64,000 nt of DNA from Nitrospirota bacterium (GCA_021790195.1 JAJYIF010000001.1:216067-280066); one strand, 5' to 3'; positions 34,894-44,330 are shown, counted from the stretch's first letter. Notes: generated by a model from the sequence alone, not told the origin. Program-made: numbers and translations.

Positions 34894-34979
34894 GCCGAAG
34901 TGGTGGAACCTGGTAGACACGCACGTTTGAGGGGCGTGTGGGGTAACCCGTGCGGGTTCAAATCCCGCCTTCGGCACCA
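34894..34979 (+). tRNA. tRNA-Leu (anticodon GAG), island attachment site
   Basis: 86-base class II tRNA. Acceptor GCCGAAG/CTTCGGC; anticodon loop TTGAGGG; T-arm GCGGGTTCAAATCCCGC; CCA encoded. Its last 12 bases plus two more recur at 46144-46157, marking it as the integration site of the following island. Confidence 0.95.
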
Positions 34980-34981
34980 AC
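34968..34981 (+). repeat. Left attachment repeat (attL-like)
   Basis: CCTTCGGCACCAAC, the tRNA-Leu 3' end plus two bases, is identical to 46144-46157. Direct repeats of a tRNA 3' end are the normal outcome of integrase-mediated insertion. Confidence 0.65.
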
Positions 34982-35426
34982 ATTGCGTACACTATCGTTT
35001 GCCGTCCAAAAGACAAGATCGGCTTTCCTTCCAAATACACAGGGACGATAGCAGGTTGCTTCTCTTCCTCCCTAAGTAACGCTCTTTGCCGCCGTCGTTA
35101 AGCGCGTCTTTCTCTCGAATCATATAGTTATCGAAATTCTAAATTGTGGCGGATAACATCCAGTATCATGCAATTTTGAGTATTCTGTCTTTCGGAGTCT
35201 TTCGAGCGGAATTTCACCGAAAAACGGGCATCGTGCCTACGAGATTATCTCCGAAAGATAGCCATTAATCGGTCTCGGCTTTTTGCATGGCAGCAGATGG
35301 TGTTTGTTACTTTTTTCGAAATCGACGGATGAAGGGGAGCAAGAGGAATAACCAGTTATGGTCTGAAGAACGCACAGTGCTGTATAGCGCACATGTTTGT
35401 TAGATGCGCAAGGTTTTTTCAGGCAT
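34982..35426. other. Left margin of the island, no gene seen
   Basis: 445 bases without a supported gene. The stretch after 35100 is AT-rich. I looked for an integrase remnant next to the tRNA and found none I could defend. Confidence 0.4.
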
Positions 35427-36389
35427 TTACGATATTGGGACAGCAATAAAATTGGTCGAAGAACTAGCCAAGAAGTGGTCAAAGGTTAGCGATTCTGCTT
35501 TATATTCGGGAGTCCAGGGCAGGTGGTACAGTGAGTAGTTTTTGGAACCAAAAAAGTCAAATATTTTAGTTCGTTCATTACTGTTCCAAGTCCAACATTC
35601 GAAAATGATCACTGGCTGAACTTCTTGAATCGTTTTCGTCGCCCCCTCAAGTACGGCAAGCTCATTACCCTCGGTATCAATTTTTATGAGAGTTCTGTTA
35701 TGCTCGATTTTCGGAAAGTAATTGTCGAGAGTTTTTAGCGTGACTTTTTCAATTGCCAACTCTTGAGATTGACTGAGTATTTTTATAATATTAGTATTAA
35801 TGGAGCCAAGCGACGTGTCACGTTTTGGGTATGCCAGCTCCACAACGCCTTGACTTGCCCCAAGTGCCAAATTTTCTAATGTCGGCGTTACGTGGTTCAA
35901 TTTACATATTTGCATGAAATAGTCGTGACATAAACTATTTGGTTCAAAAGTTATTGTTTTTATACCATGAACAAGAAACAATAACGAATGCGTTCCATAG
36001 TTGGCGCCTATGTCAATAAACAGAGTTGGCCTCTTAGAAGATGAGCCTATTATTGCTTCGTATGTTTGTTGTACCTCTACATCGTGCCCGACTATGGATA
36101 CAGCCCTTTCCCAATCAAGCCAGAAATGCGCGGAAGTCAAAGGCATTAGAATGGATTTTTTTGCAAAAACAACTTGCCAGTTTCCATCGCGCCCCTTAAT
36201 ATAGTTTTTTTTGAATAAATCTGAATATTTGCTATGGAAAAGGGCTCTTCGAGATGGACTTAGTTCCAGGTATAGACAATTCAACGCCCATCTTGACCAG
36301 GAGAATGCTGCAATCACTCTTACACTGTTGCGAATTAATAATTGTGCTCCATTCTTAATTTTCTCAGTGACTCGACCGATTATATTCAT
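35427..36389 (-). CDS. FkbM-family methyltransferase
   Basis: The product has 320 residues. The C-terminal 230 form the FkbM domain: SAM-binding LFIDIGANYGTHSLLFL, acidic ITFEPN, NLALGASQGVVEL, and the conserved LIKIDTEGNELAVLEGA with IIFECW. Such enzymes O-methylate sugars of surface glycans or secondary metabolites. The first 90 residues are specific to this protein. It is transcribed on the minus strand behind the second methyltransferase gene (45 bases apart), suggesting a two-gene unit that decorates the glycan made by the island's transferases. Codon use is more AT-rich than in the core genes. Confidence 0.85.
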   Translation of the reverse strand: MNIIGRVTEKIKNGAQLLIRNSVRVIAAFSWSRWALNCLYLELSPSRRALFHSKYSDLFKKNYIKGRDGNWQVVFAKKSILMPLTSAHFWLDWERAVSIVGHDVEVQQTYEAIIGSSSKRPTLFIDIGANYGTHSLLFLVHGIKTITFEPNSLCHDYFMQICKLNHVTPTLENLALGASQGVVELAYPKRDTSLGSINTNIIKILSQSQELAIEKVTLKTLDNYFPKIEHNRTLIKIDTEGNELAVLEGATKTIQEVQPVIIFECWTWNSNERTKIFDFFGSKNYSLYHLPWTPEYKAESLTFDHFLASSSTNFIAVPIS

Positions 36390-36433
36390 TAATTTGTACT
36401 GCTTCAGCTATCTAGTCAGTCACAGATTTGCGA

Positions 36434-37147
36434 TTATCCATAGGGCTTCAGTGTAGCCACCCCATGTATTTTTTGAACTATTGCAGCAGATCTCGCTATT
36501 ACCACGCAACCATGCTTTCCTCCGCTTTCAAAACGTGCACTCCTGGAAGGAAAGAATAATGATAATCCAAGGTGGCGTATCACATCTGCGAGATACTCCA
36601 AGCAGAGCCGCTTATTCTCACCGTAATCATCATAAAGATATTCTTCATCGCCAGGCACTTTGAAGTCGTCGATCATTGCTACCGCGTTCGGCCAATTTGA
36701 AAAAACTGTCTGGACTTCTTCCTTAAGCGGGAGTTCCTCTCCCCAATGGGCATCCAGGTAAAAAAAAATTTGTTTTCCGGCCAGATCATGATTATCTGCT
36801 ATTTCTTTTAAAAATATTCTGCTATCTCCACAAGAGACTTTCACCATGCCATACCTGAAAAGCCTGGTTTTCGAGTATCCATAATATCTTGGGCTCACCT
36901 CCACTGTGTATACGGGTAGCTGCGAGTGCTTATGCATATGCTCTGTAGTCGTGCCTCGAAATGTTCCGGTTTCAACTATGGCCGAAAAACCGACTTCCCG
37001 GATCAACTCAAGGAACATCCGTTGTCTAAATTGTTGACCATTGAACGGACCGCCGCACCCGTCTTTCAATATCGGCAACAGATAATAATCCATGGCACCG
37101 AGGAGTTTATCTCCAATTATCCGCCTTGCGAGAGACTTTACGTTCAT
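36434..37147 (-). CDS. Class I SAM-dependent methyltransferase-like protein
   Basis: The product has 237 residues. The Rossmann motif is visible as AIVETGTFRGTTTEHM followed by VYTVEVSPRYYGYS, then a region around VSCGDSRIFLKEI and IFFYLDAHWGEELPLKEEV with YDD/DDF acidic residues typical of the Methyltransf_24 or cephalosporin-hydroxylase-like families found in glycan clusters. The substrate is unknown, probably a sugar or carbamoyl/formyl-bearing sugar. It precedes the FkbM gene on the same strand. The start ATG has no strong ribosome site. Confidence 0.7.
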   Translation of the reverse strand: MNVKSLARRIIGDKLLGAMDYYLLPILKDGCGGPFNGQQFRQRMFLELIREVGFSAIVETGTFRGTTTEHMHKHSQLPVYTVEVSPRYYGYSKTRLFRYGMVKVSCGDSRIFLKEIADNHDLAGKQIFFYLDAHWGEELPLKEEVQTVFSNWPNAVAMIDDFKVPGDEEYLYDDYGENKRLCLEYLADVIRHLGLSLFFPSRSARFESGGKHGCVVIARSAAIVQKIHGVATLKPYG

Positions 37148-37408
37148 ACGACCGTATTCGGATGTCCCGGCATCAGATAAATTACCACAACTTCGATAAA
37201 ATACGCGAAAGTTTCTGTGCTGCTATCCAGAACTGATCAATGCCTTTATCTAATTCCTGCTGAGTTCTGAAGATAATTTCTTATTCTCTATTCGCAGAAG
37301 TGCTCTTCAGTTAATTGTTTTCTTTTATTGATAATTTGTTTATGTTATATTTTTCCAATGATCGCGGGGAATAGGAAGTTCATATATTATTGTTGAGAAA
37401 AGGTGCAA

Positions 37409-37549
37409 ATGGATCCGAGATTACTTGATCCAAAACGAAATGAAACACCCCGGCTTTGGGAACGTCTCCGGGAAGCATTGGGCATGACTTCATCAGGTCA
37501 TCAAGCTTATTTTTCATTAACTGACGGCGAGAGCGTTTTCATACCGTGA
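37409..37549 (+). CDS. Small ORF (46 aa) translationally coupled to GT8 gene
   Basis: ATG 37409 follows GAGAAAAGG at a suitable distance and runs 46 codons to a TGA that overlaps the GTG start of the glycosyltransferase by four bases (GTGA). The peptide is amphipathic (LWERLREALGMTSSGHQ in the middle, SLTDGESVFIP at the end) and is not recognised. The four-base overlap is typical of coupled genes, so it may be a leader peptide controlling the operon, a small accessory protein, or a residue of a larger gene. About 260 bases of AT-rich sequence without features lie upstream, up to the divergent methyltransferase gene. Confidence 0.5.
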   Translation: MDPRLLDPKRNETPRLWERLREALGMTSSGHQAYFSLTDGESVFIP

Positions 37550-38397
37550 CGGGCAAGAATCGTTACGCCTATGTCTTTTATGCCACCTGTGACCGGTATG
37601 CCGTCGGGGTGCTGGTGTTTGTTCACCTGTTGAAGCGAGTTGGCCTGCGGAACGATATAGATTTGGTGCTCCTGCATCTGCCAGTGTCGCGCTACCTGCT
37701 TGTGAGATTGCGCGAAATGGGTGTGTTGACCCGGCGGGTCGCGACCGAGTCGTCGCATGTGCGCAACAGATATTACCGCGACTGCCTGATCAAGCTGAAG
37801 GCACTGGGTCTGACCGAGTACGAGCGGGTGGTTTTCGTGGACGCGGACGCTATTCCGCTGAGGGGACTCGATTTTCTGTTTTCGCTTCCCTTCGATGAAC
37901 CGATTGCGGCCCCGAGCGCATATTGGGTGCGCCAGCCATACTGGACCACTTGCCTGTTCGTGGCAAAGCCGTCCGCTGAACTATGGCGGCGTGTTGCCCG
38001 GCACTTCGGGGCTGCGAACGAGAGGGACTTTTACGATATGGACATTGTTAACGAAGAGTTACGAAACGAGATACGGACGCTGCCCGCAGATGTGGTGTGC
38101 TTGAACTCCGAGTGGGAGGATGCCAGACGGGCCGGCGCACTCGGCGATCTTGATATGACGTTTGCGAATATGGCGGTGGTACATTTTTCGGCGCTGGGAA
38201 AGCCATGGTCGTACTCTCCGAAACAGGCGAAACGGCTCCGAGTCTTTGCTCATCCGGCGTTCCACTTGCTCTGGGATACCTGGTGGAACGCACGAGATGA
38301 GGCCTTCCATGGGAGCCCTCTATCGGCCCAAGTCCGATACACGCTTCACAAAGTGCTGGAGACATGGACGGTGAGGAGGTCCCGGATTGGCATCTAA
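37546..38397 (+). CDS. Glycosyltransferase family 8-like (glycogenin type)
   Basis: The product has 283 residues. The N-terminal nucleotide-sugar fold begins YAYVFYATCDRYAVGVLVF; the metal-binding DxD is in VVFVDADAIPLRGLD; a conserved downstream part (VCLNSEWED, VVHFSALGKPWSY) supplies the HxxGxxKPW motif of GT8. Retaining enzyme transferring glucose, galactose or a related sugar from a nucleotide sugar. The start is GTG at 37546, overlapping the small ORF. The end overlaps the ABC transporter start by 11 bases, so small ORF, GT8, ABC exporter and GT32 form one operon. Base composition is GC-rich compared with the adjacent methyltransferase genes, hinting at a different origin. Confidence 0.85.
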   Translation: MTGKNRYAYVFYATCDRYAVGVLVFVHLLKRVGLRNDIDLVLLHLPVSRYLLVRLREMGVLTRRVATESSHVRNRYYRDCLIKLKALGLTEYERVVFVDADAIPLRGLDFLFSLPFDEPIAAPSAYWVRQPYWTTCLFVAKPSAELWRRVARHFGAANERDFYDMDIVNEELRNEIRTLPADVVCLNSEWEDARRAGALGDLDMTFANMAVVHFSALGKPWSYSPKQAKRLRVFAHPAFHLLWDTWWNARDEAFHGSPLSAQVRYTLHKVLETWTVRRSRIGI

Positions 38398-40216
38398 GGA
38401 TCGCTGGCCTGGATATTTAAAGAAGCTAATGATGGTCTTGGGGAGAACCGGAATGGTCCTCTTTGGCCTCGGCATTTTATCTTCTTTTGTGCTTTCGATA
38501 ATCGAATACTGCATCGCTATTTTTCTTATGCTCTTTTTGGTCACCATGGGGTTTGTCAATTCTTCGCAGCTTCCCTCATGGCTTCCACTGAAGATTCTCA
38601 CATTCTCGCCCTTGAGCATATGGGGGGGGCTTTTCCTCATTATTGTGGTGAGGGCTGCGTGTGAGATTATCACTTATCAGTCAAAGATCATGCTCACGGA
38701 GTCAGTCCACGCACGCTTGAGAATGATATTGGGGTACCGGTTGCTTATGCAGAAGACTCGCCTCTCTGTAATGCCCCTCAGCCAGATCAATTTGTATATG
38801 TCCGAATTATTTCCGAAAGCCACGAGTTTTGTTTTCTACGGCTCCCAGTTCATTACCTTCTGCATTCAGATGATTATGATCTCGGCTGGCATGCTTTTTC
38901 TGGCGCGCAATGAGGCCATGATCGGCATTGCCGGACTGTGCGTTATGGGCTATGCCGTAATGAGATTCAACAGGCTCACGAACAGGATCGCTCAAGGCGT
39001 GCCCGAGGCCCAGGCCCGCCTGGAGCGATCTAAAATACGCGTGGTGAGAAACTGGCTTTTAATAAAGGTCCTGCGGCTTCAGGACAAGGAATATAAGAAT
39101 TATTTGAAGTCCGTATTCCTTTACTACAAAAATAGCGTTGATGCATATTTTTTTGGAAACCTCGGCGGTTCATTATTGCCGATCCTTGGCGTTGTTTTGA
39201 TTGCCATTGTCGTAATTGTGAATGTTCATATATTCAAGACACCTGCGGTAAATTTGGTGGCGTTTCTCTATCTTTTTGTGCAATTTCAGCAGCGAGTGGC
39301 TAATGGATCTAACCTGATAGGGGGATTATTCGCGCACCGTGCCCAGTTCATCGAATCCGTCAACCTGTTTTCTTCCCTGCCGCCTGCTGATCTGGAAAAA
39401 GCAATTTGTCCTGACAGGATTTCTTCCCTGTTTAAAGCCAACTTCAACCTGGATAGTCTTCCCGGACCAAAGGCGGCTGGTGAAACGAAGACGGCAGGTA
39501 TTGTCGGACCATCTCCCCCATCGGTCACATTGCGGGACGTCACGTTTTCGTGGCCGAAGATGGGCAGGCCGGTCTTTGAAGGTCTTTGGCTTAATATTGC
39601 AGAAGGGTCTCAATTCGGTATCTCGGGATCGAACGGCAGCGGAAAGAGCACGCTTTTGATGCTGATCCTCGGAATCCTGAGCCCTTCGAGTGGGCAGGTT
39701 TTTCTCGGGGGCATTAAGGCGGACGAATACGTTAATCGAAATCATGAAGCTATAGGCTATGTCGGGACAGAGCCCTATCTGATCCACGGAACGATACGCG
39801 AAAATATCACTTACGGGCATAAGGGAGGCGTTTCAGAGGACAATATCCTCAAGGCCATCGAGGTGGTGAAGCTCGATGACTTCGTTGCCGGAATTCCCGG
39901 CGGTCTGGAGTATATGATTGAGGAAAACGGTGAAGGCCTTTCAGCAGGACAGAAACAGCGGCTGACTATCGCAAGGGCTTTCTTCCGGAAACCGTCCTTG
40001 CTCGTTCTTGACGAACCCTCAGCGAATCTCGATAACGCGTCCGAGGCGATCGTTATCAATGCACTGGAAGGCCTCAGGGGACTGTGCACAGTTATTATAG
40101 TTTCTCATAAACCAGAGGTTCTCAGGAGTGCTGACTGCTTATTTGATATGGGATCCCTCCAAGCATTGCCGGCAGAGGGGGCAGCAAACGCCTGGAGTAT
40201 ACCGGATGAGACCTGA
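38387..40216 (+). CDS. ABC exporter, fused membrane and ATPase domains
   Basis: The product has 609 residues. The N-terminal half holds about six membrane helices of an ABC exporter. A poorly conserved linker leads to the ATPase domain (about 375-590) with Walker A GSNGSGKST, Q-loop region VGTEPYLIHGT, signature LSAGQKQR, Walker B LLVLDEPSANLD and switch histidine IVSHKP. The layout resembles PglK/MsbA-type flippases that move lipid-linked sugars; no peptidase domain is present. The TTG at 38387 is the probable start (11-base overlap with GT8); the ATG at 38429 is an alternative. In this context it likely exports the glycan or glycolipid built by neighbouring enzymes. Confidence 0.87.
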   Translation: MASKDRWPGYLKKLMMVLGRTGMVLFGLGILSSFVLSIIEYCIAIFLMLFLVTMGFVNSSQLPSWLPLKILTFSPLSIWGGLFLIIVVRAACEIITYQSKIMLTESVHARLRMILGYRLLMQKTRLSVMPLSQINLYMSELFPKATSFVFYGSQFITFCIQMIMISAGMLFLARNEAMIGIAGLCVMGYAVMRFNRLTNRIAQGVPEAQARLERSKIRVVRNWLLIKVLRLQDKEYKNYLKSVFLYYKNSVDAYFFGNLGGSLLPILGVVLIAIVVIVNVHIFKTPAVNLVAFLYLFVQFQQRVANGSNLIGGLFAHRAQFIESVNLFSSLPPADLEKAICPDRISSLFKANFNLDSLPGPKAAGETKTAGIVGPSPPSVTLRDVTFSWPKMGRPVFEGLWLNIAEGSQFGISGSNGSGKSTLLMLILGILSPSSGQVFLGGIKADEYVNRNHEAIGYVGTEPYLIHGTIRENITYGHKGGVSEDNILKAIEVVKLDDFVAGIPGGLEYMIEENGEGLSAGQKQRLTIARAFFRKPSLLVLDEPSANLDNASEAIVINALEGLRGLCTVIIVSHKPEVLRSADCLFDMGSLQALPAEGAANAWSIPDET

Positions 40217-41246
40217 AGTAAGCAGGCACATGGGAATCCCGAAAATAATCCACCAAACGTGGAAAACAAGAGAGATACCGAATGAATGGAAGGAATTTCA
40301 CCAAACCTGGGGAGAATATAACCCTGATTGGCAGCATATCATATGGACCGATGAAGATTGTCTGCAATTCGTTTACAAGCACTTCCCCGAATTCCTTAAT
40401 ACCTTTACCTCCTACTCTTACAATATTCAGAGAGCAGATGCCTTCCGGTATCTTGTTCTCTATCTACACGGCGGTCTATATGTAGATCTCGACTTCGAAT
40501 GTCTGCGGCCGGTGGATGACCTCGTGGTGAACAGAAGTTTCGTAATCGGGAAGGAGCCGCGAATACATGCAAAATGGCATGGAGCGAAAGTACTCATCTC
40601 TAATGCCTTTATGGCTTCTGTGCCAGGACATCCTTTTCTCCTCGAAATAATTGAAACAATGAAAAAGATGAACCCGCGGAGCACTTCACACAGGGAGGTG
40701 CTTGAGACGACTGGGCCGCTTATGGTAACGAATGTCCTGAACAACTATTCCGGAAAGGACATATGTGTCCTCAATGCTCATATTCTCTATCCCTTTGCAA
40801 GCAACAAAAAAGAAATGTGCATGTTGCGAAACAAGAAAGGCGATTACCTTAGACTGAAAAAACAGTGCAGAGAAAACGAAACTTACGGTATTCATTATTG
40901 GAGCAATACGTGGGCCAGGACTCTCGCGGGACAGCTCATAAATCCTGACCCGTTCTCGGTAGAAGGCTATCAATTTTACCCTGGCATGGATTCGAGAGGC
41001 TATGATATCTCCAATATGGGGAGGGATATAAGCCGGCTTGCCGTGGAGTGTGAAAATAACGAAAAGGCGATGGGCTTTAATACCGACGGGTTCCTGAAAT
41101 ACAATATCCGGCCCATGTGCCATTGGGTAGAGGTTGAAAACTGGGGGGGCAACGAAGGGCTGTATGTGAAAAAGAGGCTTCTCTCAAAGCTAAGGCTACA
41201 TAAGAAATCGGTGTTTAGAACCGTTCTCGGCTTTCTAGGAAGATAG
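40206..41246 (+). CDS. Glycosyltransferase family 32 (OCH1-like)
   Basis: The product has about 346 residues. It has the GT32 opening IPKIIHQTWKTREIPNEW, then IIWTDEDC, RADAFRYLVLYLHGGLYVDLD with the DxD motif, and a C-terminal HYWSNTWAR. Such enzymes transfer mannose, galactose or another hexose to surface glycans. ATG 40206 overlaps the ABC exporter by 11 bases, the same overlap as between GT8 and the exporter; ATG 40230, just before the conserved IPKIIHQTW, is possible. The frame is open further upstream but that part is shadow of the exporter. Its end overlaps the converging GT4 gene by 32 bases. Confidence 0.87.
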   Translation: MRPEVSRHMGIPKIIHQTWKTREIPNEWKEFHQTWGEYNPDWQHIIWTDEDCLQFVYKHFPEFLNTFTSYSYNIQRADAFRYLVLYLHGGLYVDLDFECLRPVDDLVVNRSFVIGKEPRIHAKWHGAKVLISNAFMASVPGHPFLLEIIETMKKMNPRSTSHREVLETTGPLMVTNVLNNYSGKDICVLNAHILYPFASNKKEMCMLRNKKGDYLRLKKQCRENETYGIHYWSNTWARTLAGQLINPDPFSVEGYQFYPGMDSRGYDISNMGRDISRLAVECENNEKAMGFNTDGFLKYNIRPMCHWVEVENWGGNEGLYVKKRLLSKLRLHKKSVFRTVLGFLGR

Positions 41247-42468
41247 GTTCATGATCTTTGAGCAGTTCCATATTATGAAATTCCGTGACCAGATGAAAAG
41301 CATTATCCACTAACCTTCCACGGAGCGCCCGGTCGGTCATAATCCTAAAACAATTCTCCGCGAACATCTCCTCAGTATCAGCAATCAGCGCATGTTGTTC
41401 GTGCTGCACGTCGATTCCTTCAACGCCTATGGTGGTCGACACCACAGGTCTTCTGTAGGCGAAAGCTTCGAGGGCCTTTATACGGGTCCCCCCTCCTGCC
41501 CTTATTGGGACGATCACCATATGTGCGTTCCTATAATAGGTACCGACATTGGGGACACACCCGACGAGACTTAACTCGGGAATTGACGACAACCTCCGGG
41601 CGATTTTCGGGGAAATACCGTCTCCGACAACTTTGACCGAAAAAGCTGCGTCAGATTTCCGGCGCAGCACTGGCAAGACCCTCTCGCAAAAAAAAATTAT
41701 GCCCTCGCTATTTGGATAATATCCCAGCGATCCTACAAACAAAATGGTGAAAGTCCCACGTGGATTTTCTATTGTCTCGCCGGGGATACGGACGACGTTT
41801 GGAATGGTTTCGAACTTGACGCCCTTATGTTGTCGGGCGAGTCTGTCCTTGTCTGGACTGGAGCAGACGAAGATGCGGTCGAAACGCGGCAGCAAATTTC
41901 TTTCAAGGGCCTCGTATTTTTTAGTCTCTGCCTTCATGCAAGATGCCATCCTGGCATCACCGTTAAGCGCATATAGTTCTGCTAACCTTCTCCTTGTAAG
42001 CGATTCAATGTCATCCAAATCCAATTGACAAACGCCGGAAAAGTCATCTCCTCTGAAAGGCAACGCATAGGGAGCCATATAGAGCCTGAACACGTGTATT
42101 ATGTCAAACTGTACGCCTCTGAACATACGTGCCACGGATTTCAATCTCTTCGGAGTTATATACAGCCATTCCATGGGGTGCGATGAACATCTGCTGAAAA
42201 GACGAGGTGCAATTTTTTGTGCGAGCAACCGTGCGGTCAACGAAAAGTCCATGCCGAGCCCCAGCGGCAAACAGGCCACACCCTGGCAACTTTCTGCAAC
42301 AGCCAGACTGAGGGGTGGCTCTTCACAAGTTGGAACGATCAATAAATAGATTGAATACTTGGACGACAGCGCTCTAAGTACATTATAAGCCCGCATTGAT
42401 AGGCCATTTCCAGAAGGTTTGGGGACAGTGGGAGTGATATAAAGAAGCTTAGGCTTGCTCATGGTCAT
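41215..42468 (-). CDS. Glycosyltransferase family 4
   Basis: The product has 417 residues. Two-domain GT-B fold: N-terminal acceptor domain opening KLLYITPTVPKPSGNGLSMR, C-terminal donor domain with ILFVGSLGYYPNSEGI, VVGDGISPK, LVGCVPNVGTYYRNAHMVIV and the GGGTRIKALEAFAYRRPVV block containing the EX7E-like glutamate. Close in layout to PEP-CTERM/sugar-transferase associated GT4 enzymes. Retaining transferase adding a sugar to a lipid-linked or growing glycan. It overlaps the preceding GT2 gene by 20 bases and is the last of four minus-strand transferase genes. Confidence 0.9.
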   Translation of the reverse strand: MTMSKPKLLYITPTVPKPSGNGLSMRAYNVLRALSSKYSIYLLIVPTCEEPPLSLAVAESCQGVACLPLGLGMDFSLTARLLAQKIAPRLFSRCSSHPMEWLYITPKRLKSVARMFRGVQFDIIHVFRLYMAPYALPFRGDDFSGVCQLDLDDIESLTRRRLAELYALNGDARMASCMKAETKKYEALERNLLPRFDRIFVCSSPDKDRLARQHKGVKFETIPNVVRIPGETIENPRGTFTILFVGSLGYYPNSEGIIFFCERVLPVLRRKSDAAFSVKVVGDGISPKIARRLSSIPELSLVGCVPNVGTYYRNAHMVIVPIRAGGGTRIKALEAFAYRRPVVSTTIGVEGIDVQHEQHALIADTEEMFAENCFRIMTDRALRGRLVDNAFHLVTEFHNMELLKDHEPIFLESRERF

Positions 42469-43453
42469 GGCTGTTTATCTTTCCGGGGTTCTGTGAATCT
42501 TCAAGGAACCTGTAAAGTGATCGCATGTCTCTTGCTTCTTTACTGTAGTAAGATCTGAGATATTTTAGGATCAGATAGGGCGACTGCAATGTAAACAAAA
42601 GATGCCTGATCATTTCCGGTATATTCGCCTTGGCGAGTCTAAGGACGAGATAGGCATGAGCAAGGAAAACATCCTCCTTTTCTTTCAGCATTCCGCTACA
42701 TAATAACTTGTCGAAAAATTCAATAGCGGCATCATCGTAATCAGGTTTCAATCGACTGCTTCGAACATGAAAACGCACATATGCATAAGACTGTCTGTTC
42801 AACATGAAATTGCATCCCTGTGAAGCGAGGCTCATCCAGAAATAGGTGTCTTCCCCAACTGCAAGGTCTTCAGGAAAACGAACCGTCTTGATGCAATCTC
42901 TTTTTACAAGGCACGAATTGATAATGAGCGTGTAGTACAGTAGTGATGAGAGCGTTATGCGTTCCAGCTTCACGTAATGGGGATGGTTTAACGGGTAGAT
43001 AGCAACCTTCGAGGAATCTATGCTTTGTCCTCCAAAGGGAAACCCTTCAGAACGTCCAGGGGGACTATGGTCAATAAATGCCTTGCTCAGACACGTTACA
43101 ATATCAACTTCCGGATTCTGCTCGAAAACCGCCAAGTTGGATTCCAGCAATTGAGGATGTATGAGGTCATCGTCATCTAAAAAAAGTATTAAATCTCCCT
43201 GTGCCTTGTCCAATCCGCAATTTCTCGCAGCGGAAGCCCCTTTGTGCGATGGCAAACGGTGCAGGAAGATATGAGCGCCCAGGCGTGTCACATCATTTAT
43301 TCTTTCCTGGAACCGGACATCAGAGCTATCATCGATGATAATGATTTCTCGAACGGGATATGATTGTTTCAAAACCGATTGCACGGCTTCTCTCAGGAAA
43401 TCAGGGCGGTTAAATGTCGGAATAATGACGGAGACATTAAGTGATTTCGTTAT
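42449..43453 (-). CDS. Glycosyltransferase family 2, apparent ATA start
   Basis: The product has about 334 residues. GT-A fold: VSVIIPTFNRPDFLREAV at the N-terminus, then EIIIIDDSSD, GASAARNCGLDKAQGDLILFLDDDD with the DxD, and a middle segment with the typical VGEDTYFWMSLA (ED acidic pair, catalytic base region). The first ATG/GTG/TTG in frame is GTG 43384, which would delete the first beta-strand. The frame upstream carries that strand, and GGAGG (43459-43463) sits five bases before ATA 43453. I therefore place the start at ATA 43453; a caller limited to usual codons gives 43384. Overlaps the next gene by 20 bases. Confidence 0.85.
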   Translation of the reverse strand: MTKSLNVSVIIPTFNRPDFLREAVQSVLKQSYPVREIIIIDDSSDVRFQERINDVTRLGAHIFLHRLPSHKGASAARNCGLDKAQGDLILFLDDDDLIHPQLLESNLAVFEQNPEVDIVTCLSKAFIDHSPPGRSEGFPFGGQSIDSSKVAIYPLNHPHYVKLERITLSSLLYYTLIINSCLVKRDCIKTVRFPEDLAVGEDTYFWMSLASQGCNFMLNRQSYAYVRFHVRSSRLKPDYDDAAIEFFDKLLCSGMLKEKEDVFLAHAYLVLRLAKANIPEMIRHLLFTLQSPYLILKYLRSYYSKEARDMRSLYRFLEDSQNPGKINSHDHEQA

Positions 43454-43499
43454 GAATCCCTCCGCGACAAGGAGGCATTGGAGACGCGCCTACGGGCAG

Positions 43500-44330
43500 T
43501 CACGGCAAAAATCTCCTTGCAATCAGGTTATACGTTGTATCAACTTCTCGAATATACTCTTCTGTAAAAACGCCCTCGTGAATATCGGAAAAGTCCTTTC
43601 TCTTCTTTGACCACCAGAGGTGACTCCAGAGATGCATGCTCACAACTCCCGTGGTATCCGTATCACATCCACTGAGCAGAGTATGAATGCCCTCCCGCGT
43701 CCACATGTGTTTATAGAAAGTCCGGGTTGGCTCTATATGGATAAGGTCCGGATACTGCTCACTCAGTCTCTGGGGAAGAATGGTTGAATGGTTGCTCCAG
43801 GAACCGTCAAATTCCTTTTCGAGATCCTCTCTCCATTTGACGGCAAAGGCAGATTTCTTCTCGGACATGATAAAGGCGTTGCACAACGACGGTTTGATCT
43901 GTTTTGTTTTTTGGCAACAGATGTAATCCTCTTTTCCCAATACAAATGTTTTTGAGAAGAGGGATTCCGGTATCTTGTTGACAAATATGGTGTCAATATC
44001 GGCATAAACGCCACCGTTCTCAATCAGTTTATCAAGTCTGATAAAGTCGGCATGATGCGCATAGCTATATTTTTTGCATCCCCGGTTTCTAAACCCATAT
44101 TTGTATCGGGAGACAAAACTTGACAAATCAACTTTTATCGGCTCAACACGGTTCTTTATGAGTTCCCAGTATCTTCCGCGGGGTTCATAATGATAATAGA
44201 AATTGATGACGCTCGGTTTGTTGATCTGATAGCAGGACTCAATGCACAGGTAGTGACACAGATGGAACGGTTCTGTCTGTTCTTTCAGCCCAAAGATAAA
44301 ATGGAACTCGTTGGGAATTGTCTTCTCCAT
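43500..44330 (-). CDS. Glycosyltransferase family 32-like (DxD, capsular type)
   Basis: The product has 276 residues. The opening IPNEFHFIFGLKEQ corresponds to the IPKxIHxxW start of the family; the DxD core is HADFIRLDKLIENGGVYADID; NAFIMSEKKSAF follows, and VVSMHLWSHLWW near the end matches the C-terminal HLWS motif of these enzymes. Sugar donor unknown. It starts three bases after the stop codon of the GT4 gene upstream, so the two are co-translated. A second GT32-like gene lies in the plus-strand operon of the island. Confidence 0.83.
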   Translation of the reverse strand: MEKTIPNEFHFIFGLKEQTEPFHLCHYLCIESCYQINKPSVINFYYHYEPRGRYWELIKNRVEPIKVDLSSFVSRYKYGFRNRGCKKYSYAHHADFIRLDKLIENGGVYADIDTIFVNKIPESLFSKTFVLGKEDYICCQKTKQIKPSLCNAFIMSEKKSAFAVKWREDLEKEFDGSWSNHSTILPQRLSEQYPDLIHIEPTRTFYKHMWTREGIHTLLSGCDTDTTGVVSMHLWSHLWWSKKRKDFSDIHEGVFTEEYIREVDTTYNLIARRFLP

